64,000 nt of DNA from SVTX01 sp045585895 (GCA_045585895.1 JAZMZI010000084.1:1-64000), one strand, 5' to 3'; shown: positions 9,395 through 18,202, counted from the first letter of the stretch. Numbers and translations are program-made. Notes: generated by a model from the letters alone, not told the origin.

Positions 9395-9892
9395 ATGTCA
9401 CATATAAATATTGTATTATGCGAGCCTGAAATACCGCAGAATACCGGAAACATAGCGAGAACCTGCGCGGCGACCGGAGCTTCCCTTCACCTTATCCGTC
9501 CTCTCGGCTTTGAGATAGATAACGCTAAGCTCAAGCGCGCGGGGCTTGATTATTGGGATAAGCTGGATATTACATATTATGATGGGCTTGATGATTTTTT
9601 CGCAAAACACAAGGACATTACCGTGTATTATTTTTCAACAAAAGCAAAACATAAATATTCGGACGTTGATTATCCCGACGACGCATGGATAATGTTCGGT
9701 AAAGAGACGAAGGGGCTTCCCGAGGAGCTTCTGTACGCTAATCCCGACACTTGCGTAAGAATACCGATGCGCGATCATTTACGTTCGCTCAATCTTTCGA
9801 ATTCCGTTGCCATTGCCGTATACGAAATACTTCGTCAGCGTGATTTTGAAGGAATGCAGGAAGTGGGAGAGCTTACGAAATTTACTTGGTAA
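9395..9892 (+). CDS. trmL: tRNA (cytidine/uridine-2'-O-)-methyltransferase TrmL
   Basis: This 165-residue SPOUT-class methyltransferase methylates the 2'-hydroxyl of the wobble base 34 of tRNA-Leu isoacceptors, using SAM through a trefoil knot. The start CEPEIPQNTGNIARTCAATG is the hallmark of the YibK/TrmL group. The C-terminal knot motifs FGKETKGLPE and LSNSVAIAVYEILRQ are intact. Length matches the family. The stop overlaps the longest possible reading of mnmA, and the chosen mnmA start is 11 bp downstream, so the two anticodon-loop modification genes are co-transcribed. Confidence 0.95.
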   Translation: MSHINIVLCEPEIPQNTGNIARTCAATGASLHLIRPLGFEIDNAKLKRAGLDYWDKLDITYYDGLDDFFAKHKDITVYYFSTKAKHKYSDVDYPDDAWIMFGKETKGLPEELLYANPDTCVRIPMRDHLRSLNLSNSVAIAVYEILRQRDFEGMQEVGELTKFTW

Positions 9893-9903
9893 AAGGATAT
9901 TTT

Positions 9904-10962
9904 ATGACTGATAAAAAAAGAGTTACGGTTGCAATGAGCGGTGGTATCGACAGTGCCGTTGCGGCGCTTATTGCCCTTGATAAGGGGTACGACGTAAGCG
10001 GAGCAACGATGCGTTTGTGTCCGAAAATCATCAATGACAGTGATCTCACCGCAGACGATATTAACGATGCGGCGGAGGTGTGCAGGGTTTTGGATATACC
10101 ACACCGCGTTTACGATATGCAAGAAAAATTTTCTTCAACGGTTATCCGTGATTTTATTGATACTTATTATGCCGGAGGTACTCCTAATCCCTGTATCGTT
10201 TGTAACAAGGTGATGAAATTCGGCGCTTTTCTTGACGAGGAGCTTTCACGCGGAGCCGATTATATCGCTACGGGGCATTATGCGCGCATTGAAGAAAAAA
10301 ACGGCAGATATTTTTTGAAAAAAGCGGCTGACGCAAGCAAAGATCAGACGTATATGCTCTGGTCGCTATCGCAGCATCAATTGTCTCATACCCTTTTCCC
10401 TCTCGGAGATATGACCAAGAGCGAAATAAGAGCTTTAGGCGCCGAAAGAGGATTTCGGATCGCTCACAAAAGTGACAGTCAGGATATCTGCTTCGTGCCC
10501 GACGGTGACTATGCCGCTTTCCTTGAAAAAGCGGTGGGCGAGAAATATCCCGAAGGCGATTATATTGACGAGGACGGAAAGATCTTGGGCAGGCATAAGG
10601 GTGTGATACACTATACCGTCGGTCAGAGAAAAGGACTTGGAATATCTATGGGGCGGCATATTTTCGTTACGAAAAAGGACGCTGAGACCAATACCGTCAC
10701 GCTTGCGGACGAGGATAGACTGTTTACGAAAACCGTCGTGATAAGAAACGTCAACCTGATTCCCTTTGACAAGCTTGAAGAAAAGATCAGAGTTAAGGCG
10801 AAGATCAGATACCGCCACGCGGAAAGTTTTGCATTTGCCGAACAAACGGGTGACGATGAAATAACCTTGACTTTTGACGAGCCGCAAAGAGCACCCGCTA
10901 AAGGTCAGTCCGCGGTCATGTACGACGGTGATTACGTTATTGGCGGAGGAATAATTCAATAA
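9904..10962 (+). CDS. mnmA: tRNA-specific 2-thiouridylase MnmA
   Basis: MnmA thiolates U34 of tRNA Lys, Glu and Gln, using ATP and a persulfide sulfur donor. The chosen ATG at 9904 (352 residues, MTDKKRVTVAMSGGIDSAV) has AAAGGA 6 nt upstream. An earlier in-frame ATG at 9886 would overlap trmL and lacks a site. The PP-loop SGGIDS is at residues 11-16. The two catalytic cysteines are in NPCIVCNKVMKFG and SDSQDICFVP, and the tRNA-interacting DQTYMLWSLSQ segment is present. Downstream lies the hairpin at 11052-11085, which can terminate the operon. Confidence 0.96.
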   Translation: MTDKKRVTVAMSGGIDSAVAALIALDKGYDVSGATMRLCPKIINDSDLTADDINDAAEVCRVLDIPHRVYDMQEKFSSTVIRDFIDTYYAGGTPNPCIVCNKVMKFGAFLDEELSRGADYIATGHYARIEEKNGRYFLKKAADASKDQTYMLWSLSQHQLSHTLFPLGDMTKSEIRALGAERGFRIAHKSDSQDICFVPDGDYAAFLEKAVGEKYPEGDYIDEDGKILGRHKGVIHYTVGQRKGLGISMGRHIFVTKKDAETNTVTLADEDRLFTKTVVIRNVNLIPFDKLEEKIRVKAKIRYRHAESFAFAEQTGDDEITLTFDEPQRAPAKGQSAVMYDGDYVIGGGIIQ

Positions 10963-11047
10963 TAGAGGATATCTCATTAAGCGCAGAAAAATAGCCACTT
11001 TTTAAACAACAGACAAAATCAAACTTAAAAATATCGTTTCCCTTTTT

Positions 11048-11275
11048 AAATGAGGAAATCCGCCGAAAAATCGGCGGATTTCCTCGTTTTATGTAGCTTT
11101 TTAGACGCGTTTGGACATTCTGGCGTACCCCGTACGCCTACGAGAACCCAACCGCGGCTTCGGCATCTAAATGACTCAGTCCCATTTAAACTTTAATCAT
11201 TTAAATCCTATGCGGGTTTTGAACCGTATTGACGCACGGGATACGTTTTATAGCTGACTACTCCCTAACATTACG
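11048..11275 (-). ncRNA. Stand-alone structured RNA gene (raiA-like candidate)
   Basis: A 375-bp interval without a protein gene holds an independent transcription unit on the minus strand. A consensus promoter is followed by about 180 nt of GC-rich, highly structured sequence and then a 15-bp hairpin. Foldable elements read 5' to 3' are GGGAGUAG near the start, a CGUAU/AUACG hairpin, a GGUUCAAAACC arm that resembles a tRNA T-loop, an AUUUAAA/UUUAAAU hairpin, and a closing stem UUUAGAUGC/GCGUCUAAA (3' arm at 11100-11108). The closing stem encloses a long hairpin topped by GGCGUAC-GGG-GUACGCC. No gene follows on that strand, so a riboswitch is unlikely. Size, T-loop-like arm and isolation fit the clostridial raiA RNA class. 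The family call is from memory, and yybP-ykoY was the alternative. Confidence 0.8.
11052..11085. terminator. 15-bp hairpin terminator shared by mnmA (+) and the ncRNA (-)
   Basis: Arms GAGGAAATCCGCCGA and TCGGCGGATTTCCTC form a perfect 15-bp stem with a 4-nt loop. It is followed by GTTTTA on the plus strand and ATTTA on the minus strand, so it can serve both converging transcripts. Confidence 0.85.
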
Positions 11276-11281
11276 GTTGAA

Positions 11282-11309
11282 ATTATATCATAGATCTTTC
11301 GCTTGTCAA
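11282..11309 (-). promoter_or_regulatory. Consensus promoter of the ncRNA gene
   Basis: TTGACA (11304-11309) and TATAAT (11282-11287) are both perfect, with a 16-bp spacer. They point at the structured RNA and lie just after the stop codon of the DUF4037 gene, so the RNA is not a mere 3' UTR product. Confidence 0.88.
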
Positions 11310-11337
11310 GGGGGTAATAAACAAATGTGTAGAATTT

Positions 11338-12264
11338 TTATAACAGAATATTGAGATTCCTTATCTCACCGGTTTCTATCATATTGTTGATCGAATAAGC
11401 GTGAGATTCGAGATAGTTGCAGGTTGCCTCGGTAATTCCCTGTTTTTTGAATTCGGAAATAACGTCAGCGCTTATCTCCTCTATCAAAAGCTCGGTCATA
11501 AGCGTCTCGTCACTTGGCAGAGTCAGAAGGCGCTCAAGCTTTTCTGCGATAAACGAAAGACGCGGAAGCTCCTTCATCGCTCTGAATATCCATTTATAGT
11601 ACGGAGCGTACCGTTTTTCAAGAAGAAAGACTATTTCCGCACAGTTTCTTACAAATTCATCAAGAGCGAGCCTCGCCGCGCCGACCTCCCCGTGGTACAA
11701 GCATCTTTTATAATTGTATTGACCCGATTGCGCCATACGGAGGGCACTTGACGCGATCTTTTTCAGTCTTACGTCCTCGGGCATGCCGTATTTTATCTCG
11801 TTACGAATGCGCGTAAACTCACCGAGAGGATCTGCAAATATCTCACCGTTGGTTGCCTCCGCAAAATAGTGAGACGGAGTATAGAGCCAATCCTGCCAGC
11901 ATTCGGGCGCTCCTGATCTACCCGTATAAGCGGAGTAAAACTCGGAGATCGTATGAACTCCCTTTTCCTTCGATCCCATAGCGCTCTTATCAAGGCATTT
12001 CACCCCCATGAATTCTTTGGGGAGTTTCGAATAAGCTCTGAAAAGTCTGAAACCGAATTCAGCCTCGTCAGCATCGGTCAGCCAGATACAAAATCCGGGT
12101 TCAAAATCATGGTCTTTTGATATATCGTCGTCGTAACCGAAGCATTCGGAGCCGTGACCGACCAAACCTACGGCGATCCTGTCGAGGTATTCTGAAAAAT
12201 CGCGCTCAAGCATAGGTTTGCCGTATTCCTCGTAAAAAGCGCGTGAAAGTTCAATTCCCTTCAT
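11338..12264 (-). CDS. DUF4037 nucleotidyltransferase-fold protein
   Basis: This 308-residue soluble protein has the DUF4037 signature near residues 34-60: VGHGSECFGYDDD followed by SKDHDFEPG and CIWLTD. The family carries a nucleotidyltransferase-like fold whose paired acidic residues (DDD and DHD) would bind metal. Its substrate is unknown. It overlaps the upstream TPR-protein gene by 14 bp, so translation is coupled and the two products probably work together. A second helical region (residues 150-300) resembles the helical partner domain found with such folds. Confidence 0.85.
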   Translation of the reverse strand: MKGIELSRAFYEEYGKPMLERDFSEYLDRIAVGLVGHGSECFGYDDDISKDHDFEPGFCIWLTDADEAEFGFRLFRAYSKLPKEFMGVKCLDKSAMGSKEKGVHTISEFYSAYTGRSGAPECWQDWLYTPSHYFAEATNGEIFADPLGEFTRIRNEIKYGMPEDVRLKKIASSALRMAQSGQYNYKRCLYHGEVGAARLALDEFVRNCAEIVFLLEKRYAPYYKWIFRAMKELPRLSFIAEKLERLLTLPSDETLMTELLIEEISADVISEFKKQGITEATCNYLESHAYSINNMIETGEIRNLNILL

Positions 12265-13063
12265 AAATCTTTTCCGTCAGAGCGCGAAGCTCTGCCTCTC
12301 TCTCAAAATATCCGAAAAATCCAAAGGAAGGATAGCATTTTGAACACAGAAAAGCAAAATCGCCGTCGTGAGTGTTTTTATCCGACATAATAAGCTCCCA
12401 CGCTCTGTCCATGATCTCATATATTCTTTCATCCTCGGGATCCTGGTCGTAATATATGTGCGCTATATTTATCTGTGTAACGGCTATTTCTCCGTTGCAA
12501 TCGTCGTGATTTTTTAACACTTCTATTGCCTTGAAGCAGGAAAGCTCGGCGTTTATGTAATCTCCCAGATCCTTATATGCGGAAGAAACGTTATTGTAAA
12601 GCGCGGCTATTCTGTAATCGTTATCATCAAGATTGTTTTCGTATATGGTTTTAGCCTTTTCATAATAAGGCATTGCATCCTCGGCAAGACCGAACGCTTT
12701 CATGGTAGTTGCGCCGTTAAGATAAACCGTACCTGACGATACGGGATCGCCGACACCTTTTTTCTCAATCAGCTCAAAGGCTTGCTTTACCGATTCAAGT
12801 GCCTTGTGCCTATCGTTGATCCTTCGAAAGTAACCTATTTTTTCGTTGAGTATTTCAAGCAAACCGCGAAGGTCACCGAGCATTCTTGCCTCGCCTTCCC
12901 AGAAATCAAGGGTTTTCCCTACCGATTCAAGATCGTTTTTCGAAAAAAGTGAGTTCAATTTATCAAAAACTCGTCCCAAGGGAATGGTTTTGTAGCTTTC
13001 CTTGGAACAGCTTGAGCAGCTTTGATTCTCGTTCATTTTAATCTCCTGAAATGTTTTAAGCAA
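12251..13063 (-). CDS. Tetratricopeptide-repeat protein with N-terminal Cys cluster
   Basis: The protein has 270 residues. Near the start is a CSSCSKE pair of cysteines (residues 16-22), and residues 40-265 are TPR-like helical repeats (for example GLAEDAMPYYEKAKTIYENN and DYINAELSCFKAIEVLKN). TPR arrays bind proteins or peptides. The 14-bp overlap with the DUF4037 gene suggests a scaffold or regulator for that enzyme-like protein. A recognisable promoter lies upstream. The biological role is unknown. Confidence 0.8.
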   Translation of the reverse strand: MLKTFQEIKMNENQSCSSCSKESYKTIPLGRVFDKLNSLFSKNDLESVGKTLDFWEGEARMLGDLRGLLEILNEKIGYFRRINDRHKALESVKQAFELIEKKGVGDPVSSGTVYLNGATTMKAFGLAEDAMPYYEKAKTIYENNLDDNDYRIAALYNNVSSAYKDLGDYINAELSCFKAIEVLKNHDDCNGEIAVTQINIAHIYYDQDPEDERIYEIMDRAWELIMSDKNTHDGDFAFLCSKCYPSFGFFGYFEREAELRALTEKIYEGN

Positions 13064-13080
13064 AATTTAAATTATGATTA

Positions 13081-13110
13081 ATTATAACACAAAATCAGAT
13101 TATTTGTCAA
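13081..13110 (-). promoter_or_regulatory. Promoter of the TPR/DUF4037 operon
   Basis: On the minus strand TTGACA (13105-13110) and TATAAT (13081-13086) are separated by 18 bp and sit 18 bp before the start codon of the TPR gene. Confidence 0.8.
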
Positions 13111-13146
13111 TAATAATACAAAACTACTTTAATTATTAAAAAGGAC

Positions 13147-13175
13147 TTGACAAATTTGACTTAAAGTGTTATAAT
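13147..13175 (+). promoter_or_regulatory. Promoter of the antiporter/MgtC operon
   Basis: TTGACA (13147-13152) and TATAAT (13170-13175) are both perfect with a 17-bp spacer. They diverge from the TPR promoter across about 35 bp. A leader of about 95 nt follows before the start codon. Confidence 0.85.
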
Positions 13176-13279
13176 CAATGAAGGTACAGAGATTATGAGA
13201 CGTATCGGGACGAGAGCTGTTTTGCCTTCGTTTTGATGTGTCTTTTCGTTTTTTAGTTGGCATTAAGGGGGGTATAGGA

Positions 13280-14734
13280 TTGCTGATAGGTTTTTACGAA
13301 AATATTTCACCGACCGCCAAGGTCATAATCGCAGTGTCGATCATGCTATTTGCGGGATTTGTGCTGACGAGAGTGACCAAGCTTTTGAAGCTGCCTAACG
13401 TTACTGCGTACATAGTTGCGGGTATAATTATCGGCCCATTTTGTCTCAATGTAGTCCCCGCCGAGGTAATTGCGGGCACTGATTTTATTTCCGATATTGC
13501 CCTTGCGTTTATTGCGTTCAGCGTCGGTGAGTTTTTCAAGCTTTCCTCCCTGAAGAAGAACGGCTTGAAGACTCTCGTCATCACGCTTTGCGAGGCGCTG
13601 CTTGCTGCGCTTCTGGTCTTCATACTTACGTTCTTTATTTTAAGACTTGACCCCGTTTTCTCAATAGTTCTTTCCGCATTGGCTGCGGCTACGGCACCTA
13701 CGTCCACTGCTATGACCATAAGGCAGACGAAGGCAAAGGGCTCTTTTGTTGATACCGTGCTTCAGGTGATCGCATTGGACGACGTTCTCAGCCTTATAGC
13801 GTTCAGCATAGCACTTTCTGTTGCGGGAACACTTCTCGGTGATGCTGACAGTACCGTTTCGGTCCTCGATATTGTTATGCCGATCATAATCAATATCGGT
13901 GTAATGGTTCTTGGTGTGTTCTTCGGTTTCTTCTTAAAGCTTCTGATGCCTAAAAAGCGCTCAACCGACAACAGGTTGATAATACTCATCAGTATGCTGT
14001 TCCTTTTCTGCGGAATTTGCGCGTTGCTTGATATTTCCCCTCTCTTGGGATGCATAACCATGGGAATGGTATATATCAACGTTTCGGGTGACGATAAGTT
14101 GTATAAGCAGTTAAATTATTTCAGTCCGCCTATAATGCTTCTCTTCTTTGTGCGTTCAGGCGCGAATCTGCAGATTGATTCACTTATCTCTCCCGCGGGA
14201 AATACGGGTGCGGTTCCGATAATTCTTATATCGATCCTTTATTTCATAGTGAGAATGGTCGGAAAATACGGCGGTGCTTTTCTCGGAGGACTTATTACGA
14301 GAAGCCCCAAAACAACGCGAAACTATTTGGGACTTGCCCTAATTCCTCAGGCGGGAGTTGCGATCGGTCTTGCGGCTATGGCGGCGAGAACTCTCGGCGG
14401 TGAGGTTGGAGAAAACCTGCAAACGATAATTCTCGCTTCAAGTATTCTTTACGAGCTTATAGGCCCTGCATGCGCAAAGCTTTCTCTCCATCTCTCTGGT
14501 TCCTTCTCCGATAAGATAGAGGATATCGCTCCCGTAGAGGTCGTTGATGAAAACGGCAACAAAAAGAGCGAAGTTGACATATTGATTGAACGAATAAACA
14601 AGATACGCGACGAGCTTCCCGAGCCTGAAAAAATTGAGATGTCTCCCGAAGAGGCTGCTTTCCTTGAAGCGGCCGAGGAACAGTATGAAGCTTTGTCAGA
14701 TCTTCAAAAACGGCGTTTCCGTAATCGCAGATAA
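13280..14734 (+). CDS. CPA2-type cation:proton antiporter
   Basis: I place the start at a TTG (13280), 7 nt after AAGGGGGG. This gives 484 residues beginning with the first membrane helix; upstream codons lack a site. About twelve transmembrane helices carry KefB/NapA-like features: NVTAYIVAGIIIGPFCLN, then TAPTSTAMTIRQTKAKG and QVIALDDVLSLIAFS with the paired Asp of the ion site. A cytosolic C-terminal tail (about 70 residues) is highly acidic and helical, without an obvious TrkA-N or TrkA-C domain. It should exchange Na+ or K+ for protons at the membrane. It is followed 21 bp later by an MgtC-like gene, pointing to an ion-homeostasis operon. Confidence 0.88.
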   Translation: MLIGFYENISPTAKVIIAVSIMLFAGFVLTRVTKLLKLPNVTAYIVAGIIIGPFCLNVVPAEVIAGTDFISDIALAFIAFSVGEFFKLSSLKKNGLKTLVITLCEALLAALLVFILTFFILRLDPVFSIVLSALAAATAPTSTAMTIRQTKAKGSFVDTVLQVIALDDVLSLIAFSIALSVAGTLLGDADSTVSVLDIVMPIIINIGVMVLGVFFGFFLKLLMPKKRSTDNRLIILISMLFLFCGICALLDISPLLGCITMGMVYINVSGDDKLYKQLNYFSPPIMLLFFVRSGANLQIDSLISPAGNTGAVPIILISILYFIVRMVGKYGGAFLGGLITRSPKTTRNYLGLALIPQAGVAIGLAAMAARTLGGEVGENLQTIILASSILYELIGPACAKLSLHLSGSFSDKIEDIAPVEVVDENGNKKSEVDILIERINKIRDELPEPEKIEMSPEEAAFLEAAEEQYEALSDLQKRRFRNRR

Positions 14735-14755
14735 ATTTTTAGTGAGGTAATTATT

Positions 14756-15496
14756 ATGGATTTTAATGAATTGGTTATAGTAGCGGATCCCATAAGCAAG
14801 CTTCTCGGTGATTGGTCGGCAAGACTTGATCTTTGGTCGATCCTGCTCAGAATTACGCTTTCAATTCTCTTTTCCGCTATAATCGGATGGGAGAGATCTA
14901 CCAAGCGTCACGCGGCGGGTCTGCGTACGTTTATGCTTATTTCTTTGGCTTCCACTATGGCTATGATGCTCGATCTTTTTATTATTAAAACTTACGGTAT
15001 CGCTTTTCCGCTTATCTCCGCGGCAGTCGTAGTAGGTATAGCTATCATAAGCTCAAATTCGATACTTTTCAGCTCCAAAAATCAGATCAAGGGTCTTACC
15101 ACCGCGGCGGGACTTTGGACTGTCGGTTTTATAGGACTCCTTATAGGAGCGGGATTTTACACGGTTTCGCTTATCGGTTTCGTTGCTCTTATGATATGTC
15201 TCTCTTTCTTCCCCAAAATGGAAAGATATTTTAAAAATAAGTCCAATCATTTTGAAGTTCATCTTGAGCTTAAAAACAAGGAAAACCTCCAATCCTTTGT
15301 TGCAACTATCCGCAAATTGGGCCTTCGCATCGATGACATAGAAGTCAATCCCGCCTATATCAATTCGGGACTTAGCGTTTATTCCGTATCTCTTACTATT
15401 CAGAGCAACGAGCTTAAAAAGTATAAATCTCACAGCGAGATAATCGACGCTCTTCGCTCTATAGAATACATACACCACATTGAGGAAATGTCGTAA
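14756..15496 (+). CDS. MgtC/SapB-family membrane protein
   Basis: This 246-residue protein has an N-terminal MgtC domain of four to five helices carrying the signature GWERSTKRHAAGLRTFMLI (residues 43-61). A cytosolic C-terminal ACT-like domain follows (around residues 160-246). MgtC proteins act in Mg2+ limitation and membrane-potential control rather than as proven Mg transporters. It is transcribed with the antiporter and ends at a clear terminator. Confidence 0.88.
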   Translation: MDFNELVIVADPISKLLGDWSARLDLWSILLRITLSILFSAIIGWERSTKRHAAGLRTFMLISLASTMAMMLDLFIIKTYGIAFPLISAAVVVGIAIISSNSILFSSKNQIKGLTTAAGLWTVGFIGLLIGAGFYTVSLIGFVALMICLSFFPKMERYFKNKSNHFEVHLELKNKENLQSFVATIRKLGLRIDDIEVNPAYINSGLSVYSVSLTIQSNELKKYKSHSEIIDALRSIEYIHHIEEMS

Positions 15497-15519
15497 TAGG
15501 GTTACAAAATCATATTTAA

Positions 15520-15548
15520 AGATCCGCCTTCATTGACGGATCTTTTTT
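15520..15548 (+). terminator. Terminator after the MgtC-like gene
   Basis: Arms AGATCCG and CGGATCT are followed by a run of six T. Confidence 0.85.
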
Positions 15549-15570
15549 CTGTAAATAAGTGTTTTTTCGT

Positions 15571-15599
15571 TTGACAAACCAAGCTTTATATGTTATAAT
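15571..15599 (+). promoter_or_regulatory. Promoter of rmuC
   Basis: TTGACA (15571-15576), 17 bp, TATAAT (15594-15599) precede rmuC by 38 bp; an AGGAG site follows. Confidence 0.85.
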
Positions 15600-15636
15600 G
15601 TATTTTGGATATTTATATTAATTTAGGAGCAGACGT

Positions 15637-16974
15637 ATGAAAGAATATATTTTGATAATATGTATTTTACTGACGATTATTTCTCTCGGAAGCCTCGGAG
15701 TCGTAGTTGCTCTTTACCTTCGCGTAGGTAAGATGACAGACCGATCACAGACCGACAAAAAGCTTGAAGAGCTGAAAGAAAGTATTTATAATGAGTTTTC
15801 AAGAAACAGAAGCGAACAGAGCAAAAGCGCTCAGGCTCAACGCGAGGAGGTATCAAAGCAGATAGCCGAGATCAACAAACGTCTTGAGGCTCTTACCGAG
15901 ACTAATAACGCCCAGCTTGTACGGATTTTCAGAGAGATGGCTACGGGTATCAATACCATCCGCGAAAAGAGCGCTGAAATGAGCGAAAAGCAGAACCAGA
16001 AAATTGAGGATTCTCTTACGAGAATACGCGAGAGTAACGAGAAGAAGCTTGAGGAAATGCGAACCGTCGTTGACGAAAAGCTGACAAATACCCTTACTCA
16101 ACGACTTGACAGTTCTTTTAAAACCGTTTCCGATCAGCTTGAAAATCTTTATAAGGCTCTTGGCGAGATGAAAGAGATGTCGGGCGGTATTACCGAGCAC
16201 GTTACCTCTCTCAATCGCGTGCTTACTAACGTTAAATCAAGAGGCACATGGGCAGAGGTACAGCTTAAGAACATTCTTGATCAAACTATCCCCAATATGT
16301 ACGTTGAGAACTATGCACCCTCCGCCTCGAGTAAGGATAGAGTTGAATTTGCCATAAAGATCCCTTCGGGTGAGAATTATTCCGAAATCACCTATCTGCC
16401 TCTCGACTCAAAATTCCCTATGGAGGACTACGTTCGTCTTTGCGAAGCAGGCGACCGAGCAGACGCCGAGGCGGTGAAGGCAGCGAGAAAAGCACTGGAA
16501 GACAGGGTCATTCAAGAAGCGAGAATGATCAAAAAATATGTGAGCGTACCCAAAACCACGCCTTTTGCAATTATGTATCTTGCCAGCGAGGGACTTTACG
16601 CTGAGATCGCATCGTCACCAAACGCTATTCCCGAAAGACTGCAGACCGAATTCAGTATTATGGTCGCAGGCCCATCCACGATAACGGCGCTTCTCAATTC
16701 CCTTTCAATGGGATTCCGTTTTGCCGCTATCAACGAAAAGGCGAACGAGGTCAGAAAGATATTGTCCGCGGTCAAAGCTCAATACGATACTTTCTCCACA
16801 GTCCTTGCCAAAGCAAAGAAGAAGATAGACGAGGCCGGCAGATCGCTTGACGATGCTCAGCACCGCAACGATATTATTCAGAAAAAGCTGAAAAGCATTG
16901 AGGCTTTTGATGCTTCCGAATCCGAAGAAATACTTGGGATAGAACAGTTTTCCTCGGCAGAAGCCGATGATTGA
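15637..16974 (+). CDS. rmuC: DNA recombination protein RmuC
   Basis: The 445-residue protein has an N-terminal membrane anchor (residues 4-28), then a long coiled coil (about residues 35-190) rich in Glu, Lys and Gln. The RmuC nuclease-like domain follows (about residues 200-410) with the blocks SRGTWAEVQLKNILDQ and YLPLDSKFPMEDYVRL, then VSVPKTTPFAIMYLASEGLY. RmuC limits inversion of short repeats and is thought to process DNA structures. A short acidic tail ends the protein. It heads a plus-strand run with the THUMP methyltransferase and rsmA. Confidence 0.93.
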   Translation: MKEYILIICILLTIISLGSLGVVVALYLRVGKMTDRSQTDKKLEELKESIYNEFSRNRSEQSKSAQAQREEVSKQIAEINKRLEALTETNNAQLVRIFREMATGINTIREKSAEMSEKQNQKIEDSLTRIRESNEKKLEEMRTVVDEKLTNTLTQRLDSSFKTVSDQLENLYKALGEMKEMSGGITEHVTSLNRVLTNVKSRGTWAEVQLKNILDQTIPNMYVENYAPSASSKDRVEFAIKIPSGENYSEITYLPLDSKFPMEDYVRLCEAGDRADAEAVKAARKALEDRVIQEARMIKKYVSVPKTTPFAIMYLASEGLYAEIASSPNAIPERLQTEFSIMVAGPSTITALLNSLSMGFRFAAINEKANEVRKILSAVKAQYDTFSTVLAKAKKKIDEAGRSLDDAQHRNDIIQKKLKSIEAFDASESEEILGIEQFSSAEADD

Positions 16975-17013
16975 TTTACAAACAGTTACAATTAATAAAA
17001 CAGAGGTTAATAT

Positions 17014-18192
17014 ATGTTACTTGCCGCAACCTGCCTTTTCGGGCTTGAAAAACAGCTCGGTGAAGAGATAGATGCGCTTGGTCTCAAAAGAGTTGAGACC
17101 ATTGACGGACGCGTACTCTTCAAAGGCGAAGAAAAGGATATTCCGAGAGTTAATATAAATTTAAGACTTGCAGAGCGTGTTTTCGTCGTTTTAGGCCGCT
17201 TTCACGCTGAAAGCTTTACCGAACTTTTTGACGGCACCAACGCAATTCGCTGGGAGGATTGGATAGGCAGACTCGATCAATTCCCCGTTACGGGTCACTC
17301 GATAAAGAGTAAGCTTACTAGTATACCGGATTGCCAGAGTATAGTAAAAAAAGCTATCGTTAACCGACTTTCGCAAGCTTACGGCATTGCTTGGTTTGAT
17401 GAAACCGCTGTAAAATATAAGGTTGAGTTTTTCATTCTAAAGGACGAAGCTATGCTTATGATAGATACCTCGGGTGTAGCGCTTCATAAGAGAGGCTACC
17501 GTCCCGACGCCGGCGCCGCACCCTTACGCGAGACTCTCGCGGCGGCTATTGCGCTCACTTCACGTCCGTGTGAGGAAAATCTCTTTTGGGATCCTTTTTG
17601 CGGTTCGGGAACGATTGCGATAGAGGCGGCAATGATCGCAAAAAAGATCGCCCCGGGTCTTGGGCGCGAGTTTGCGTCGGAAGCTTTTCCGAGAATTGAT
17701 GCCTATATGTGGAAATCAGCCCGTGAGGAGGCAGCGTCTTTTGAGATCAAAGACTCAAAATTCGAGGCTTGGGCAAGCGATATTGACGAAGATATTCTTG
17801 ACGTGGCGTATGAAAACGCTCTTCGAGCGGGTGTTGAGGAAAATATCAACATTTTCCACTGTGACGCAAGAAGAATTGAAAAACCCGAGGGCAGGCGCGG
17901 AACTATCGTTTGCAACCCCCCTTACGGCGAAAGAATGGGTGATATGCGTGAGGTTGAATTCCTTTACAAGGACATTGGCCGTCATTTCAAGACCTTCGAG
18001 CCTTGGCACGTATACGTTATCACCTCTTGCGAATATTTTGAGAGGCTCTACGGCAGACGCGCCGACAAAACGAGAAAGCTTTATAACGGTATGCTTCCCT
18101 GTACGCTTTATCAGTTCTTCAAGCCTCAGGAATTCCGTCAGGACAAGCCGTTTGATAAAAATAGGAATTTTAATAAAAAATACAATAAGTAA
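17014..18192 (+). CDS. THUMP-domain class I rRNA (guanine-N2) methyltransferase, RlmL/YpsC type
   Basis: The protein has 392 residues. An N-terminal ferredoxin-like and THUMP region (residues 1-155) binds RNA. The Rossmann methyltransferase domain has the glycine-rich FWDPFCGSGTIAIEA (residues 189-203) and catalytic NPPYGERM (residues 299-306). The family methylates guanosine N2 in 23S rRNA. The extra RlmK half seen in E. coli RlmL is absent, as usual in Firmicutes. A basic tail with Lys, Asn and Phe ends the protein. rsmA follows 10 bp later, so two rRNA methylases are co-transcribed. Confidence 0.9.
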   Translation: MLLAATCLFGLEKQLGEEIDALGLKRVETIDGRVLFKGEEKDIPRVNINLRLAERVFVVLGRFHAESFTELFDGTNAIRWEDWIGRLDQFPVTGHSIKSKLTSIPDCQSIVKKAIVNRLSQAYGIAWFDETAVKYKVEFFILKDEAMLMIDTSGVALHKRGYRPDAGAAPLRETLAAAIALTSRPCEENLFWDPFCGSGTIAIEAAMIAKKIAPGLGREFASEAFPRIDAYMWKSAREEAASFEIKDSKFEAWASDIDEDILDVAYENALRAGVEENINIFHCDARRIEKPEGRRGTIVCNPPYGERMGDMREVEFLYKDIGRHFKTFEPWHVYVITSCEYFERLYGRRADKTRKLYNGMLPCTLYQFFKPQEFRQDKPFDKNRNFNKKYNK

Positions 18193-18202
18193 AGGATAAA
18201 TT

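Noticed and set aside
11130..11250. A tRNA, from the T-arm-like GGTTCAAAACC
   Set aside because: There is no acceptor stem, anticodon arm or CCA-end geometry around it; it is one arm of the larger RNA.
11100..11275. yybP-ykoY manganese riboswitch
   Set aside because: The GGGAGUAG start resembles it, but no metal exporter or any other gene lies downstream on that strand, and the closing stem layout differs. It is kept only as an alternative for the ncRNA.
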